A stretch of 64,000 bases of DNA from Chrysogorgia sp. JL179-B06. Its lineage: Eukaryota; Cnidaria; Anthozoa; Scleralcyonacea; Chrysogorgiidae. Each line of letters begins with the position of its first letter. The first letter of the stretch is position 1. The stretch is from positions 3,655,001 to 3,719,000 of the forward strand of contig JAYKKM010000122.1 of NCBI GenBank assembly GCA_035772405.1. Direction: 5' to 3'. Position numbers and translations under genes: made by a program. This document shows positions 33,831 to 41,272 of this stretch, one piece after another. The notes under the pieces were generated by a model. The model saw nothing but the letters and a program-made list of their open reading frames with translations. It did no database searches and was not told the origin of the DNA.

Positions 33831-34525
33831 ACAATATACAGTTCCAATAGCACCGCGCCAATTTTATTATCACCGTTGTTTGGTTTGACACGAAATGTTA
33901 TACTTGAGTAAACGCCTTTTTTAATACCCACCTTTGACTCGATGTCCACATGACGTTGTACTGACCCATTCAAAGACTGTTCAGTGAGTATTGGCAACGT
34001 TGCGATCACATTGCTACGCTTTCCATCAATACCTACATTACCCTCCGTCTCAACAATGTCACATAAGATTTCTATGTACTTCAGACCTCTGTACATGTCG
34101 ACCTCGTTTGGGCTGATGTGCCAATGTGAGTCATTCTGAATCACCCTATCCTTCGCGAAACCTAATAGAAGTCCAATGGCGCCAAACTCAACTGGGGCAC
34201 TAGTCTTAACCCTACATCTACTTGTGAGCGGTAGTTTCTCTATCTCAAGGTCCCCACCCTTCCATTCTTTAAACCGTTGTTTTAAGAATCTGACCAGTGC
34301 GTCGAAGTTAGCATACCCTCCACTCGTTATCGTACTTTTAAGATCACTCGAAGGGTAACTCAGCGTGGAGAGCTGAGTGGTGTTGCTATCTAGTATGTTA
34401 ATGTAGTCCCAAAACACAGTGGCTGTCTTGACTATAATGTATGGGTTGTCACTCACGATCATTATTGCGTTGTCAAAGGACACAACTTTTTCTCTGCCTT
34501 CAATGAAAACCGTCAACTTTCGCAT
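33827..34525 (-). CDS. Probable Polinton minor capsid (penton-like) protein
   Basis: 232 residues from the ATG at 34525 (MRKLTVFIEGREKVVSFDNA); the frame is open further upstream, but that region is the divergent promoter. It is beta-rich, ending VYSSITFRVKPNNGDNKIGA and a hydrophobic VLLELYIV strand. It overlaps the integrase start by 4 bp. Position, size and strand pattern fit the single-jelly-roll penton (PX) of Polintons, but I see no diagnostic motif. The start at 34525 is supported by only 24 bp separating it from the oppositely directed ATG at 34550. Confidence 0.6.
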   Translation of the reverse strand: MRKLTVFIEGREKVVSFDNAIMIVSDNPYIIVKTATVFWDYINILDSNTTQLSTLSYPSSDLKSTITSGGYANFDALVRFLKQRFKEWKGGDLEIEKLPLTSRCRVKTSAPVEFGAIGLLLGFAKDRVIQNDSHWHISPNEVDMYRGLKYIEILCDIVETEGNVGIDGKRSNVIATLPILTEQSLNGSVQRHVDIESKVGIKKGVYSSITFRVKPNNGDNKIGAVLLELYIV

Positions 34526-34549
34526 TATGTATAACATACAGTATATTAT
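34526..34549. promoter_or_regulatory. 24-bp divergent promoter between left and right arms
   Basis: GTATAACATACAGTATATTA lies between two opposed ATGs; the TATATT/ATACTGTAT core is nearly symmetrical. This is the only place where Polinton transcription can split into the leftward morphogenesis genes and rightward accessory genes, so it is likely a bidirectional promoter. Confidence 0.5.
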
Positions 34550-35963
34550 ATGCAGAAAGCCCTTCATGACTACTATGGAAAGTACTACGAACGTGCGATG
34601 GCTAACACATCGAAGGCTACACACGACGCAAAGGCAGACCTCATCAAAAAGTACCCTCACGCTACTTTAAGCAAATTCGAGTTCGATCCAAATATTTCGC
34701 AAGATGGTAAGATCCTAAATGTTGACGTATACTTCAGAAACAACGGCATCCTCAGCACAGACATAACCAGCACAACCTTCAAAAATGATAAGAACATGTG
34801 GAAGTGGTTGCACAATAGTAAGTTCCCAATAATATGGCAAGGTGGTGGAGCTATCCAACCACTGCCAAAAGGTCATAAGAACCACTGGGGACTTTGGGAT
34901 GGTTATCCAACAGAAAACGTGTTGAATTATCCAGTGAACAACTTCAAAGTTTTTGTTAACCAAAATAACTACTTCATGTCAAAGCTACCAACCTTACAAA
35001 TCACCACGTCAAAGACCATGTCGAAGTGGGACGACAACGAATCTTACTATCGCGTTGTGTTTGCGACGTATTGTGCGAGTTTCTGTTGTGGAGTGTCGTT
35101 GCAACATTTATCAGTGTCACAAGAAGTCCACCCTGTGGTCACAAGTGTGATGAGATTTCATGTGTACTTCACCATTAGAAGACTTCTCAGAAGAATGGAA
35201 GGTGGTGAGACCATGAAATCAATAAGTAGAGAATTTAACGCCTCCAAATTGTATGGTAAGATTTCCAAGATTCCCAGAAAACATTACTACCAGAATAAAG
35301 TCCTGAGCGATGGCACTTTAGGCGAATCCAGAGTCTACACACTCAACGACGTTCAGAACGATTATAAACGATACGTCGCGCGATTGTCAGACGGCTTCAC
35401 CAACATTGGGTTGCAATATCTAAATCAAAGCATAGAAGCCTTTGTGTACTCCACACTTGGTGCGCAAGCGAGAACACGTGTATCTGTCGTTGGTCGCAGG
35501 GAGTTTAGAAACCCAACAAGAATTCCGCAAGTTGTTTGCTGACAGTGTTATCAACTACGACGTATCGACATGGATTCTCAACATGAATAAATCGATTAGA
35601 GACACCAACGTTGTCCAAAATCTTGCAGTGTCGCCAAGTACATGGTTAATGCCAAGTAATGTGGTGATACTCAAGAATAAAATCGCTGGGTACAACAACT
35701 TATTAAAGATTGCCACAGAGTCCATGAGATTTGGAGTGAACAATCGCTTGAATGCGATCACACCAACGACTGTGGCTAAAAAAGTCCACCAAGAAAATGT
35801 GGTGACTCACTTGGTAGTAGCACCACCTGTGAAGAAAACAGTGGTCACCAATCAAATAGCACGCACTACCACCATAAGTAAGTCAGACACGACAACGCTA
35901 GCGATAGTGTTAGGGTTCTCAGCAGTCTCTGGCTATCTACTAACCAAATACACCTTGAAGTAG
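34550..35963 (+). pseudogene. Polinton protein of about 470 residues with C-terminal membrane span, frameshifted
   Basis: Frame 1 (34550-35542) begins MQKALHDYYGKYYERAMANT. Frame 2 (from about 35442) continues ETQQEFRKLFADSVINYDVS to 35963 and ends with a membrane span, TTLAIVLGFSAVSGYLLTKY. A single-base shift near 35490-35510 separates them; frame 1 then stops within 40 nt. It has no recognised domain; aromatic-rich segments (MWKWLHNSKFPIIWQGGG) are notable. The shift could be inactivating, a sequencing error, or programmed. The frame-2 stop is 2 bp from the next ATG. Confidence 0.6.
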
Positions 35964-35965
35964 TA

Positions 35966-36916
35966 ATGAGTCTAAACTATGGGTATGAGTCTGACGACCC
36001 TCACGATAAAATACTAAAGAGAACGAAAAGACATCTGGACGAAGATCCCAAATTAAGTGTGACCGGTGGAAGGATGTCTGGGCTAATAGACATGCAAGGC
36101 TCGGCAATAAAAAACGTAGCAGACCCAGTCGATGACTCAGACGCTATCAATAAAAGAGCTCTAGAGCGATTGCTAGCAGGTTACCTCAAGAGTCAGTCCT
36201 ATAATGTTGTGCTCAACTTCAACGTTAACACACACGCCTTGAAAAACGTGGAATTTCACACCAATGGTTCAAACAAAGTGAAAGCCATTGGTGAAACAAG
36301 TAAATTAGTGCAAAACAACCCAACCTATGGCCCTATTATTGGTGTTAACGGTGCAGGCCAAAGTTTTCTATCACCTGTGTTAACACCACTCCCACTTGAG
36401 TCAGGCCTTCACTTTAACTGCCCCAGTATGCAGTGGTGTGACCTTTCCATTTTTGTTGTGGTGAGGTTACCTATGAGAACCGCTGGATCAAATTGGGAGA
36501 CAATTATATCAAACGACGACGGTCAGTGGGATAAGTTCATAGGGTACAAGACTGGCATGACTAATGGACTCGCGTATGGTGGCAGCAACCCAGCAATGGA
36601 GAGCATATGCACTATTCCAAGTGGCGTTGACCTCACAAAAATGCATATGATATCAATACACTGGCAAATGAGCAATTCACATGTCAGGGTCAACAACGTT
36701 AAGTCAACCGACTCAGACTTCGTAGCAAATATGAAAAAGATAGGCACACCCTACGGAACAATTTTTGGAATACATCGACCAAGAATACCACTCGCACCTT
36801 ATGCGTACCCATCGTTGATAGAATTCTACGGCGTGAAAATCGTGAGTGGTTATATGACAAACCGAGACATCATAATCATGGGTGGAGAAATGATGAAGGA
36901 ATATGGTATAAAGTAA
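35966..36916 (+). CDS. Fibre/attachment-like protein with lectin-like C-terminus
   Basis: 316 residues, intact. Residues 29-70 (GGRMSGLIDMQGSAIKNVAD then PVDDSDAINKRALERLL) match the repeat found at the base of many phage and viral fibre proteins (I-x-N-V-A-D-P-x-D-x-x-D-A-x-N-K). From about 110 the protein is beta-rich (LHFNCPSMQWCDLSIFVVVR, FIGYKTGMTNGLAYGG, HMISIHWQMSNSHVRVNN), resembling a concanavalin/laminin-G-like sugar-binding sandwich. A virion spike that recognises host-cell glycans is the most economical reading; that function is inference. It sits at the start of the right-arm operon-like run. Confidence 0.62.
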   Translation: MSLNYGYESDDPHDKILKRTKRHLDEDPKLSVTGGRMSGLIDMQGSAIKNVADPVDDSDAINKRALERLLAGYLKSQSYNVVLNFNVNTHALKNVEFHTNGSNKVKAIGETSKLVQNNPTYGPIIGVNGAGQSFLSPVLTPLPLESGLHFNCPSMQWCDLSIFVVVRLPMRTAGSNWETIISNDDGQWDKFIGYKTGMTNGLAYGGSNPAMESICTIPSGVDLTKMHMISIHWQMSNSHVRVNNVKSTDSDFVANMKKIGTPYGTIFGIHRPRIPLAPYAYPSLIEFYGVKIVSGYMTNRDIIIMGGEMMKEYGIK

Positions 36917-37123
36917 ATGGGAGCATGTATTTCGAGACCTCATGAAATATATAAGATAAATAAAACGACTGACCACATGTTCAAAGCTGGTGGGTCATTT
37001 GGTCGCGGTGATATAACTCTCGAGCTCCACGCTGAGATTGGTATGAGGTCTAAAAAGACTTACGGCAAACCTATTATGTTACCAGAGTCAGACACTGTGG
37101 GAGTGGTAGGAGACGTGACCTAA
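36917..37123 (+). CDS. Small protein with N-myristoylation-type start
   Basis: 68 residues immediately after the fibre gene's stop (TAA-ATG abutting). The start MGACISRP fits the N-myristoyltransferase consensus (G2, S6) with an adjacent cysteine for palmitoylation, suggesting membrane-inner-leaflet targeting. The rest (FGRGDITLELHAEIGM) has no recognised domain. Lipid modification is inferred from sequence only. Confidence 0.55.
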   Translation: MGACISRPHEIYKINKTTDHMFKAGGSFGRGDITLELHAEIGMRSKKTYGKPIMLPESDTVGVVGDVT

Positions 37124-37129
37124 GTTAAA

Positions 37130-37285
37130 ATGGGTTGGTCTCAGCTTCGAAGATTTAGAAAGCTGGTTCGTAACATTAGAAACTTTTTCAGACGACGTAG
37201 CAAACCGAAGACTAATAAAACACACCTGATGCGTTGGTACACAACAAACCAGATCTATAAAAAACCTAGCGCCCACATCGAGTAG
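37130..37285 (+). CDS. Arginine-rich 51-residue protein
   Basis: ATG 37130 to TAG 37285: MGWSQLRRFRKLVRNIRNFF then RRRSKPKTNK. About a third of residues are Arg/Lys, with an amphipathic basic helix in the first 25. It could condense DNA in the virion or act as a nuclear-targeting or membrane-active peptide. It shares its tight spacing with the preceding small gene, supporting a real gene, but coding status rests on frame and context only. Confidence 0.5.
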   Translation: MGWSQLRRFRKLVRNIRNFFRRRSKPKTNKTHLMRWYTTNQIYKKPSAHIE

Positions 37286-37295
37286 TTTTTTTTTC

Positions 37296-37313
37296 GTGGG
37301 AGACTATATAGTG
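37296..37313 (+). promoter_or_regulatory. Promoter-like motif before BRO/VRR-NUC gene
   Basis: A T8 run then GTGGGAGACTATATAGTG directly upstream of the ATG; a variant of the GGGAGTATAGTATA box found before several right-arm genes. Confidence 0.45.
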
Positions 37314-38081
37314 ATGACTTCCATGGCACTCCAACTATTTGATTTCGATGGTCACCAAATCACGACGGTTATGAATAACGGCGACATATGGTTCAAAGCT
37401 AAAGAAGTCGCGAGCGCTCTAGGTTATGCTCGACCAAAAGATGCAGTACACGACCACGTCGAACCTGACTGTAGAATGAAGATGGAGCAGGCCTCGTTTA
37501 TCAACGAACTTGGTGTCTACTCGTTGGTGTTCTCAAGTAAAATGGAGCGTGCGAGACACCTTGGAAGGTGGGTGCACTCAGAAGTCTTACCAAGCGTTAG
37601 AAAGACTGTAGCTGACGTTGGTCTCAAACACAACCAGTTTAAAATGATCACCGAGTTCGACCTTCACACGAAAGTCGTTGGTTTTCTTAGGAAATATTAT
37701 CCAGAAGCTATTTTGATAGCCGGGCTTGGTGAGAATCAAGACACTTCTGCGAAGAGAATAAATTCATGGAAAAAAGGTTACCAACGTGGAACACCTGATT
37801 TGATTATTGCTAACGCAAACCGACAGCAAACCGGGCTTGTGATTGAGTTCAAGAACCCAGGTGGCACAGGTAGAACATCCAAAGAGCAAGACTCTCTTCT
37901 ACTCAGATACAAATCCGCTGGTTATCTAACATTGTTGTGCGACTCGTACGACGACGCTATTACTACGGTAATAAAATATTTCTTTGACATTGGGTTTCAA
38001 TGTTCCCAGTGTATTCGTAAATTTAAAAATAAAGCAGCGTTAAGTAACCACGAGAGACATCACTGTGTGGTGCGCGACTAA
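37314..38081 (+). CDS. BRO-N / VRR-NUC nuclease / C2H2 zinc-finger protein
   Basis: 255 residues from ATG 37314. Residues 5-100 form a BRO-N DNA-binding domain (IWFKAKEVASALGYARPKDA, then RWVHSEVLPSVRKT), as in baculovirus and other large DNA virus Bro proteins. Residues 108-225 form a VRR-NUC (PD-(D/E)xK) nuclease: RGTPDLIIANA with D162, then LVIEFKNPGGTGRTSKEQDS with E178 and K180. Residues 230-250 form a C2H2 finger (C230, C233, H246, H250). Such combinations act in replication, repair or structure-specific cleavage in viruses; the exact role is inferred. It may handle Polinton replication intermediates. Intact. Confidence 0.85.
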   Translation: MTSMALQLFDFDGHQITTVMNNGDIWFKAKEVASALGYARPKDAVHDHVEPDCRMKMEQASFINELGVYSLVFSSKMERARHLGRWVHSEVLPSVRKTVADVGLKHNQFKMITEFDLHTKVVGFLRKYYPEAILIAGLGENQDTSAKRINSWKKGYQRGTPDLIIANANRQQTGLVIEFKNPGGTGRTSKEQDSLLLRYKSAGYLTLLCDSYDDAITTVIKYFFDIGFQCSQCIRKFKNKAALSNHERHHCVVRD

Positions 38082-38183
38082 TTTTACGTGTGTGAAAAAA
38101 ATGTTGTCTCTATGACGTTGGGCGCTTCACGTGTCCAATGTCTAAATTTAAAAAAGTGGGACGTATTGAGAACACCCTTAATT

Positions 38184-38750
38184 TTATGTGGAAGGATGAT
38201 GACGTCTGCACACTGCTTTGTATTGTTCAGCACCACCAACAAATGATGGTCCTGGATTATATCTCCAATTGAATGGTGCTTCAACAGTTGTTCCGTCGGT
38301 GTCACAACAAACAGCGCAATACGCTTTTAGAAACGTGATGTCGTCTGCCATTGGAAAGAGTGTGTCAAGCTCACCAAGTTTTTTTAAGTGCTCTGTTGTT
38401 ATGAGACCACAAATAATGACGTGAATGCCAGCTTTGACATACTTGCGAATAACTGGAAGTAGATCAGAGTACCAATGGCCTTCATCAATGCCGATGACGT
38501 CAACGTCAGTCAGCTCGTCGCAACTTGGAAGGTTGGTGATTAGCTTTGCAGGTAGACTGTCTGACCCGACAACAATGGTCTGACGATGTGTGGAGAACGC
38601 GTGGTCAGCTCGTCGGGTGTCACCCGCGTTGTTCATGTAAAGGACTCTAAGCCCTGATTTACTTAACGCGACTAACCTGCGGAGAGTCTCTGTCGTTTTT
38701 CCTGCGAACATGGGACCAATCACGATTTCTAGTTTACCAACTTTCTTCAT
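38184..38750 (-). CDS. tk: Thymidine kinase, TK1 type
   Basis: 188 residues from the ATG at 38750 (MKKVGKLEIVIGPMFAGKTT); a longer in-frame ATG exists at 38813 but lies in the neighbouring gene's 3' end, and the promoter-like box sits between. Phosphate-binding loop GPMFAGKT is at 12-19, the Asp/catalytic Glu pair IDEGHWY at 88-94, a lasso-like LFPMADDITFLKAYC region follows, and zinc ligands are C145, C148, C181 and H184. The enzyme phosphorylates thymidine to dTMP with ATP, raising dTTP for DNA synthesis. It is common in poxviruses and other large DNA viruses but unusual as Polinton cargo. Intact, oriented against the surrounding right-arm genes. Confidence 0.92.
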   Translation of the reverse strand: MKKVGKLEIVIGPMFAGKTTETLRRLVALSKSGLRVLYMNNAGDTRRADHAFSTHRQTIVVGSDSLPAKLITNLPSCDELTDVDVIGIDEGHWYSDLLPVIRKYVKAGIHVIICGLITTEHLKKLGELDTLFPMADDITFLKAYCAVCCDTDGTTVEAPFNWRYNPGPSFVGGAEQYKAVCRRHHPST

Positions 38751-38753
38751 GGT

Positions 38754-38767
38754 TACTATACCCCCAG
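38754..38767 (-). promoter_or_regulatory. Promoter-like box of the thymidine kinase gene
   Basis: On the minus strand CTGGGGGTATAGTA, 3 bp before the ATG; same box as 39508-39523. Confidence 0.5.
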
Positions 38768-38781
38768 AGAAATATTTTTTA

Positions 38782-39507
38782 TTATGGTGGTGGAAATCGT
38801 TGTTCGTTGTCAAATATCCGCTGAAGCTCTAAGTTTTTAAGATGGGACTGCGAGCTCTCATGTCTTGAGCGACACATTGGGCTATTGGTGACCATACCGC
38901 ATGGGTAACACCTGTACAAGTTGGACTCATACGCGAAATACCGATGGGTGGGTGAGAGTATGTGGCCCTCGAGGTCGTCCACACTCAGTATCTCATCACA
39001 CCCCACCCTACAAACGTTAACGTCGCGGTTTTCGGCGAGCTCTAGCCATGCTTTGAGTTTGGTTGGACATGGTCTCCATAGAAGGCTCGCTAAGAACACT
39101 TCGAGGAAGTTGCCAAGTAGCGTGGCGGTGGACTCGCAAGGGTCGCTCAAGTAGTGACTACTTGCTAACACAAGGTACTTGAATGGTGAGTAGCACCACA
39201 CGGGGATCAATCTGGCTAGTATGTTAACCGTCATGTTGGCTTCAACTTCGTTAAGTTCAACCCAAGAATTGTGAACACGTTTTGTAAAGAAAATCTGATC
39301 CTCAAATCGTCTCAACACTTCTCCGTTTTTATAGCTGGGGTCACACAACACGAAGACTGTCGAGTACTCTTTCAAGACGTTAGGCCCAGAGGCGTCTCGT
39401 GAGGCGCGCACGTTGATAAAGGACCGTCTCCGCATTGCGTCGATCTCCTCTTCTGCGGCGTCTTGGACTTGAGTCATCTCTTCTGCGGTGTCTTGGAGTT
39501 GAGTCAT
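38782..39507 (-). CDS. Cys/His-rich Polinton protein of unknown function
   Basis: 241 residues. The N-terminus repeats an acidic heptad-like unit (MTQLQDTAEE / MTQVQDAAEE). The centre is hydrophobic (TATLLGNFLEVFLASLLW) but too short to be sure of a membrane span. The last third has Cys/His pairs (CRVGCDEILSVDDLEGHILS, then RCYPCGMVTNSPMCRSRHES) that could form two zinc sites. Not recognised as a named family, though the terminal zinc-finger-like region suggests nucleic-acid or ubiquitin-pathway binding. Its stop is 31 bp upstream of the kinase ATG, so the two may share control. Confidence 0.65.
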   Translation of the reverse strand: MTQLQDTAEEMTQVQDAAEEEIDAMRRRSFINVRASRDASGPNVLKEYSTVFVLCDPSYKNGEVLRRFEDQIFFTKRVHNSWVELNEVEANMTVNILARLIPVWCYSPFKYLVLASSHYLSDPCESTATLLGNFLEVFLASLLWRPCPTKLKAWLELAENRDVNVCRVGCDEILSVDDLEGHILSPTHRYFAYESNLYRCYPCGMVTNSPMCRSRHESSQSHLKNLELQRIFDNEQRFPPP

Positions 39508-39523
39508 TATACTATACTCCCAG
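39508..39523 (-). promoter_or_regulatory. Promoter-like box CTGGGAGTATAGTATA
   Basis: Directly abuts the ATG of the 241-residue gene on the minus strand and is preceded by a T-rich run. Its core AGTATAGTA also forms the extreme end of the TIR (AGTAGTATAGTAAG). Confidence 0.55.
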
Positions 39524-39622
39524 AAAAAATCCTAATTTTTAGTGCGTTTGGTTTGGGACTGTGAGATATCTGTGAGGTCAACTGTGAGATACCTGTGAGG
39601 TCAACTGTGAGTAAGATAACAC

Positions 39623-39637
39623 GTGATAGTGTATTAG
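39623..39637 (+). promoter_or_regulatory. Promoter-like motif GTGATAGTGTATTAG
   Basis: Abuts the ATG at 39638; weaker match to the AGTATAGTA box. Just upstream, TGTGAGATA(C/T)CTGTGAGGTCAAC is directly repeated at 39560-39610. Confidence 0.4.
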
Positions 39638-39985
39638 ATGGTTGAAGACTCACAGACTGTTGACGCTAAGATCACAGCTGATGTGAAGAGTGTTAAGGTG
39701 AAGGACCCAAAGCGCGTCGCTGCTGGTAAAAAGTTGGCTGAGATATCGAAAGCTGCGAAAGAAAAGAAAATGCGTGCAGAAATGATAGTCAACGAAGAAC
39801 AGGGTAGTGAGTGGAGCTATGGTTACATTGTCGGAACACTCGGCGTTATCATTGCTGCTGCTTCGCTATGGTACACAATTAGCAGTGAAAAAGAAATACA
39901 ATTAGAACTTGTGAGTACTGCAGCAGCACCCGCGTCGGAAAGTTATAGAACTTGTCGTCCAGCGTTAGACACATTTGATTCTTGA
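39638..39985 (+). CDS. Small single-span membrane protein
   Basis: 115 residues. Residues 15-48 are highly basic and helical (KDPKRVAAGKKLAEISKAAK), then one membrane span at about 61-80 (YGYIVGTLGVIIAAASLWYT), then a short polar tail. This basic-helix plus span layout recurs among small Polinton proteins; it may anchor DNA or capsid to a membrane, which is inference. First of three consecutive membrane proteins. Confidence 0.68.
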   Translation: MVEDSQTVDAKITADVKSVKVKDPKRVAAGKKLAEISKAAKEKKMRAEMIVNEEQGSEWSYGYIVGTLGVIIAAASLWYTISSEKEIQLELVSTAAAPASESYRTCRPALDTFDS

Positions 39986-40008
39986 ACAAAACACACGACA
40001 ATGTATAT

Positions 40009-40281
40009 ATGGCTGCGATCGATCGAAAAGAACTTATGAATGAACTGTATGATGCGCTACTTGTTACGACTGGTGCTGTGGTAGTGAGTATGATTTCGAA
40101 AAAGGCTTTGGGAGAACCATTGGGAACATCAGAGACAGTGAAAGGCACAGTGAAACTTGCTGCAGCTGTTGGTGCAGGAACACTGTTAGTAAAATGGGCG
40201 CAATCGAAAAAGTGGATACCGACAGATCCATTCAAATCAACGTATGTTAATGGTGAGCGTCGTGGCTGGAGGGATATTTAA
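40009..40281 (+). CDS. Small membrane protein
   Basis: 90 residues from ATG 40009 (TATATATGG context). Two hydrophobic stretches: LLVTTGAVVVSMISKKAL and VKLAAAVGAGTLLVKWA, then a polar tail. No recognised domain. Its 3' end overlaps the next gene's start by 38 bp in another frame, a tight viral-style arrangement. Confidence 0.6.
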   Translation: MAAIDRKELMNELYDALLVTTGAVVVSMISKKALGEPLGTSETVKGTVKLAAAVGAGTLLVKWAQSKKWIPTDPFKSTYVNGERRGWRDI

Positions 40282-40669
40282 CGCAGTGGCTTTTGCAGGC
40301 GCTGGCTTTATGTTTTCAAAGTTTAATCACACGGGCTATGAAGCTGAGATGAAGAGACACAACCATGCGTTGGAACAGTTAGCCAGCGCGAAAGAAGTGT
40401 GGTATGAAAATGAAATCGCTAAAAAAGATCAGATTCAGCGCTTGCGACAACAGCTCTCGGATGCTAATGCTGACATCAATGACACAAACCACGCGTTGGA
40501 AGAACTTAGAAGCATAATGACCATTCACTACAGCGGTAGAGTGTTCACTGAGAGTCCAAAGATTGCGGATTACTACCAACCGAGCGCGGAAATGAAGGAA
40601 TACCAATTATTGTTTGTTGGTGCGTTAGGTTTGGGTAGTGGAATAGTAGTGTGGGTATTGGTTCGATAA
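40244..40669 (+). CDS. Coiled-coil protein with a membrane span at each end
   Basis: 141 residues. N-terminal span (VVAGGIFNAVAFAGAGFMF), then about 70 residues of charged helix with heptad character (KKDQIQRLRQQLSDANADIN), then a C-terminal span (LLFVGALGLGSGIVVWVLV). The alternate ATG at 40250 differs by two residues. The shape suggests a membrane hairpin or fusion/scaffold-like protein; no family is recognised. Confidence 0.65.
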   Translation: MLMVSVVAGGIFNAVAFAGAGFMFSKFNHTGYEAEMKRHNHALEQLASAKEVWYENEIAKKDQIQRLRQQLSDANADINDTNHALEELRSIMTIHYSGRVFTESPKIADYYQPSAEMKEYQLLFVGALGLGSGIVVWVLVR

Positions 40670-40677
40670 AAAAAATG

Positions 40678-40694
40678 TTGGAGTAGTATAAGTG
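40678..40694 (+). promoter_or_regulatory. Promoter-like motif TTGGAGTAGTATAAGTG
   Basis: Abuts ATG 40695 after an A8 run; shares GGAGTA-GTATA with the other right-arm boxes. Confidence 0.45.
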
Positions 40695-41267
40695 ATGGAC
40701 AAACTTATGAGGCAGATGAGTTATGGTTTGACAATTGATGAGATCGCGAATGAGACGCAAATTAAGTGTGGAGACACCTCCAGGCTTTACCACTGCTTGG
40801 ATTGCGACGTTGTGAAAAACATGACTGGCTGTGGTGGGTACGCGTGTCCAAAGTGTGGCGACATCGAATGGGGTTACACTCAGAGTTATAGTGACATGAG
40901 ACTCACACGACCAAAAAGCGTTCACAAGCGGTCTTGGTGGATGGGGAGGAGACTACGGAACGTTGCGAAGGGTGAGCACCTTGAGTTGATAAAAGAGGAC
41001 TTCTTGAAAGTTGTCAATGTGTTGTACTCATGTGGGTTGATAAAGGGCAGAAACGTCAGCAGATACGGATACTACATTATTAGGTTGTGCCATAGAAGAC
41101 AATTCAAGACACTCGAGAAGGTGTCAGACCTTAAAGACGGAAAGGTGAAAGAGAAGTTTGACGACAATCTGTTTGGGGTGGTGTATCCAAAGTTGGGATG
41201 GTGTGAAAGTAGCGATCGTTATTACAACGAGTGGCTTAGGAAAAAAAAATACATGTGTAGTATATAG
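40695..41267 (+). CDS. Zinc-ribbon protein, possibly VLTF3-like transcription factor
   Basis: 190 residues from ATG 40695. A zinc ribbon is formed by C34-x2-C37 and C51-x2-C54 (YHCLDCDVVKNMTGCGGYAC then PKCG). It is followed by a basic segment (RPKSVHKRSWWMGRRLRNVA) and an alpha-helical C-terminal region with many aromatic/basic residues. Large DNA viruses carry late transcription factor VLTF3 with an N-terminal ribbon and a similar helical tail; the resemblance is in layout and I cannot confirm homology. If correct it would drive the motif-linked late genes. Lies directly before PolB, separated by 5 bp. Confidence 0.6.
   Translation: MDKLMRQMSYGLTIDEIANETQIKCGDTSRLYHCLDCDVVKNMTGCGGYACPKCGDIEWGYTQSYSDMRLTRPKSVHKRSWWMGRRLRNVAKGEHLELIKEDFLKVVNVLYSCGLIKGRNVSRYGYYIIRLCHRRQFKTLEKVSDLKDGKVKEKFDDNLFGVVYPKLGWCESSDRYYNEWLRKKKYMCSI
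41254..41267 (+). promoter_or_regulatory. Promoter-like motif TGTGTAGTATATAG before PolB
   Basis: Five bases from ATG 41273, overlapping the previous gene's stop; preceded by an A9 run. Confidence 0.45.
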
Positions 41268-41272
41268 AAGCC

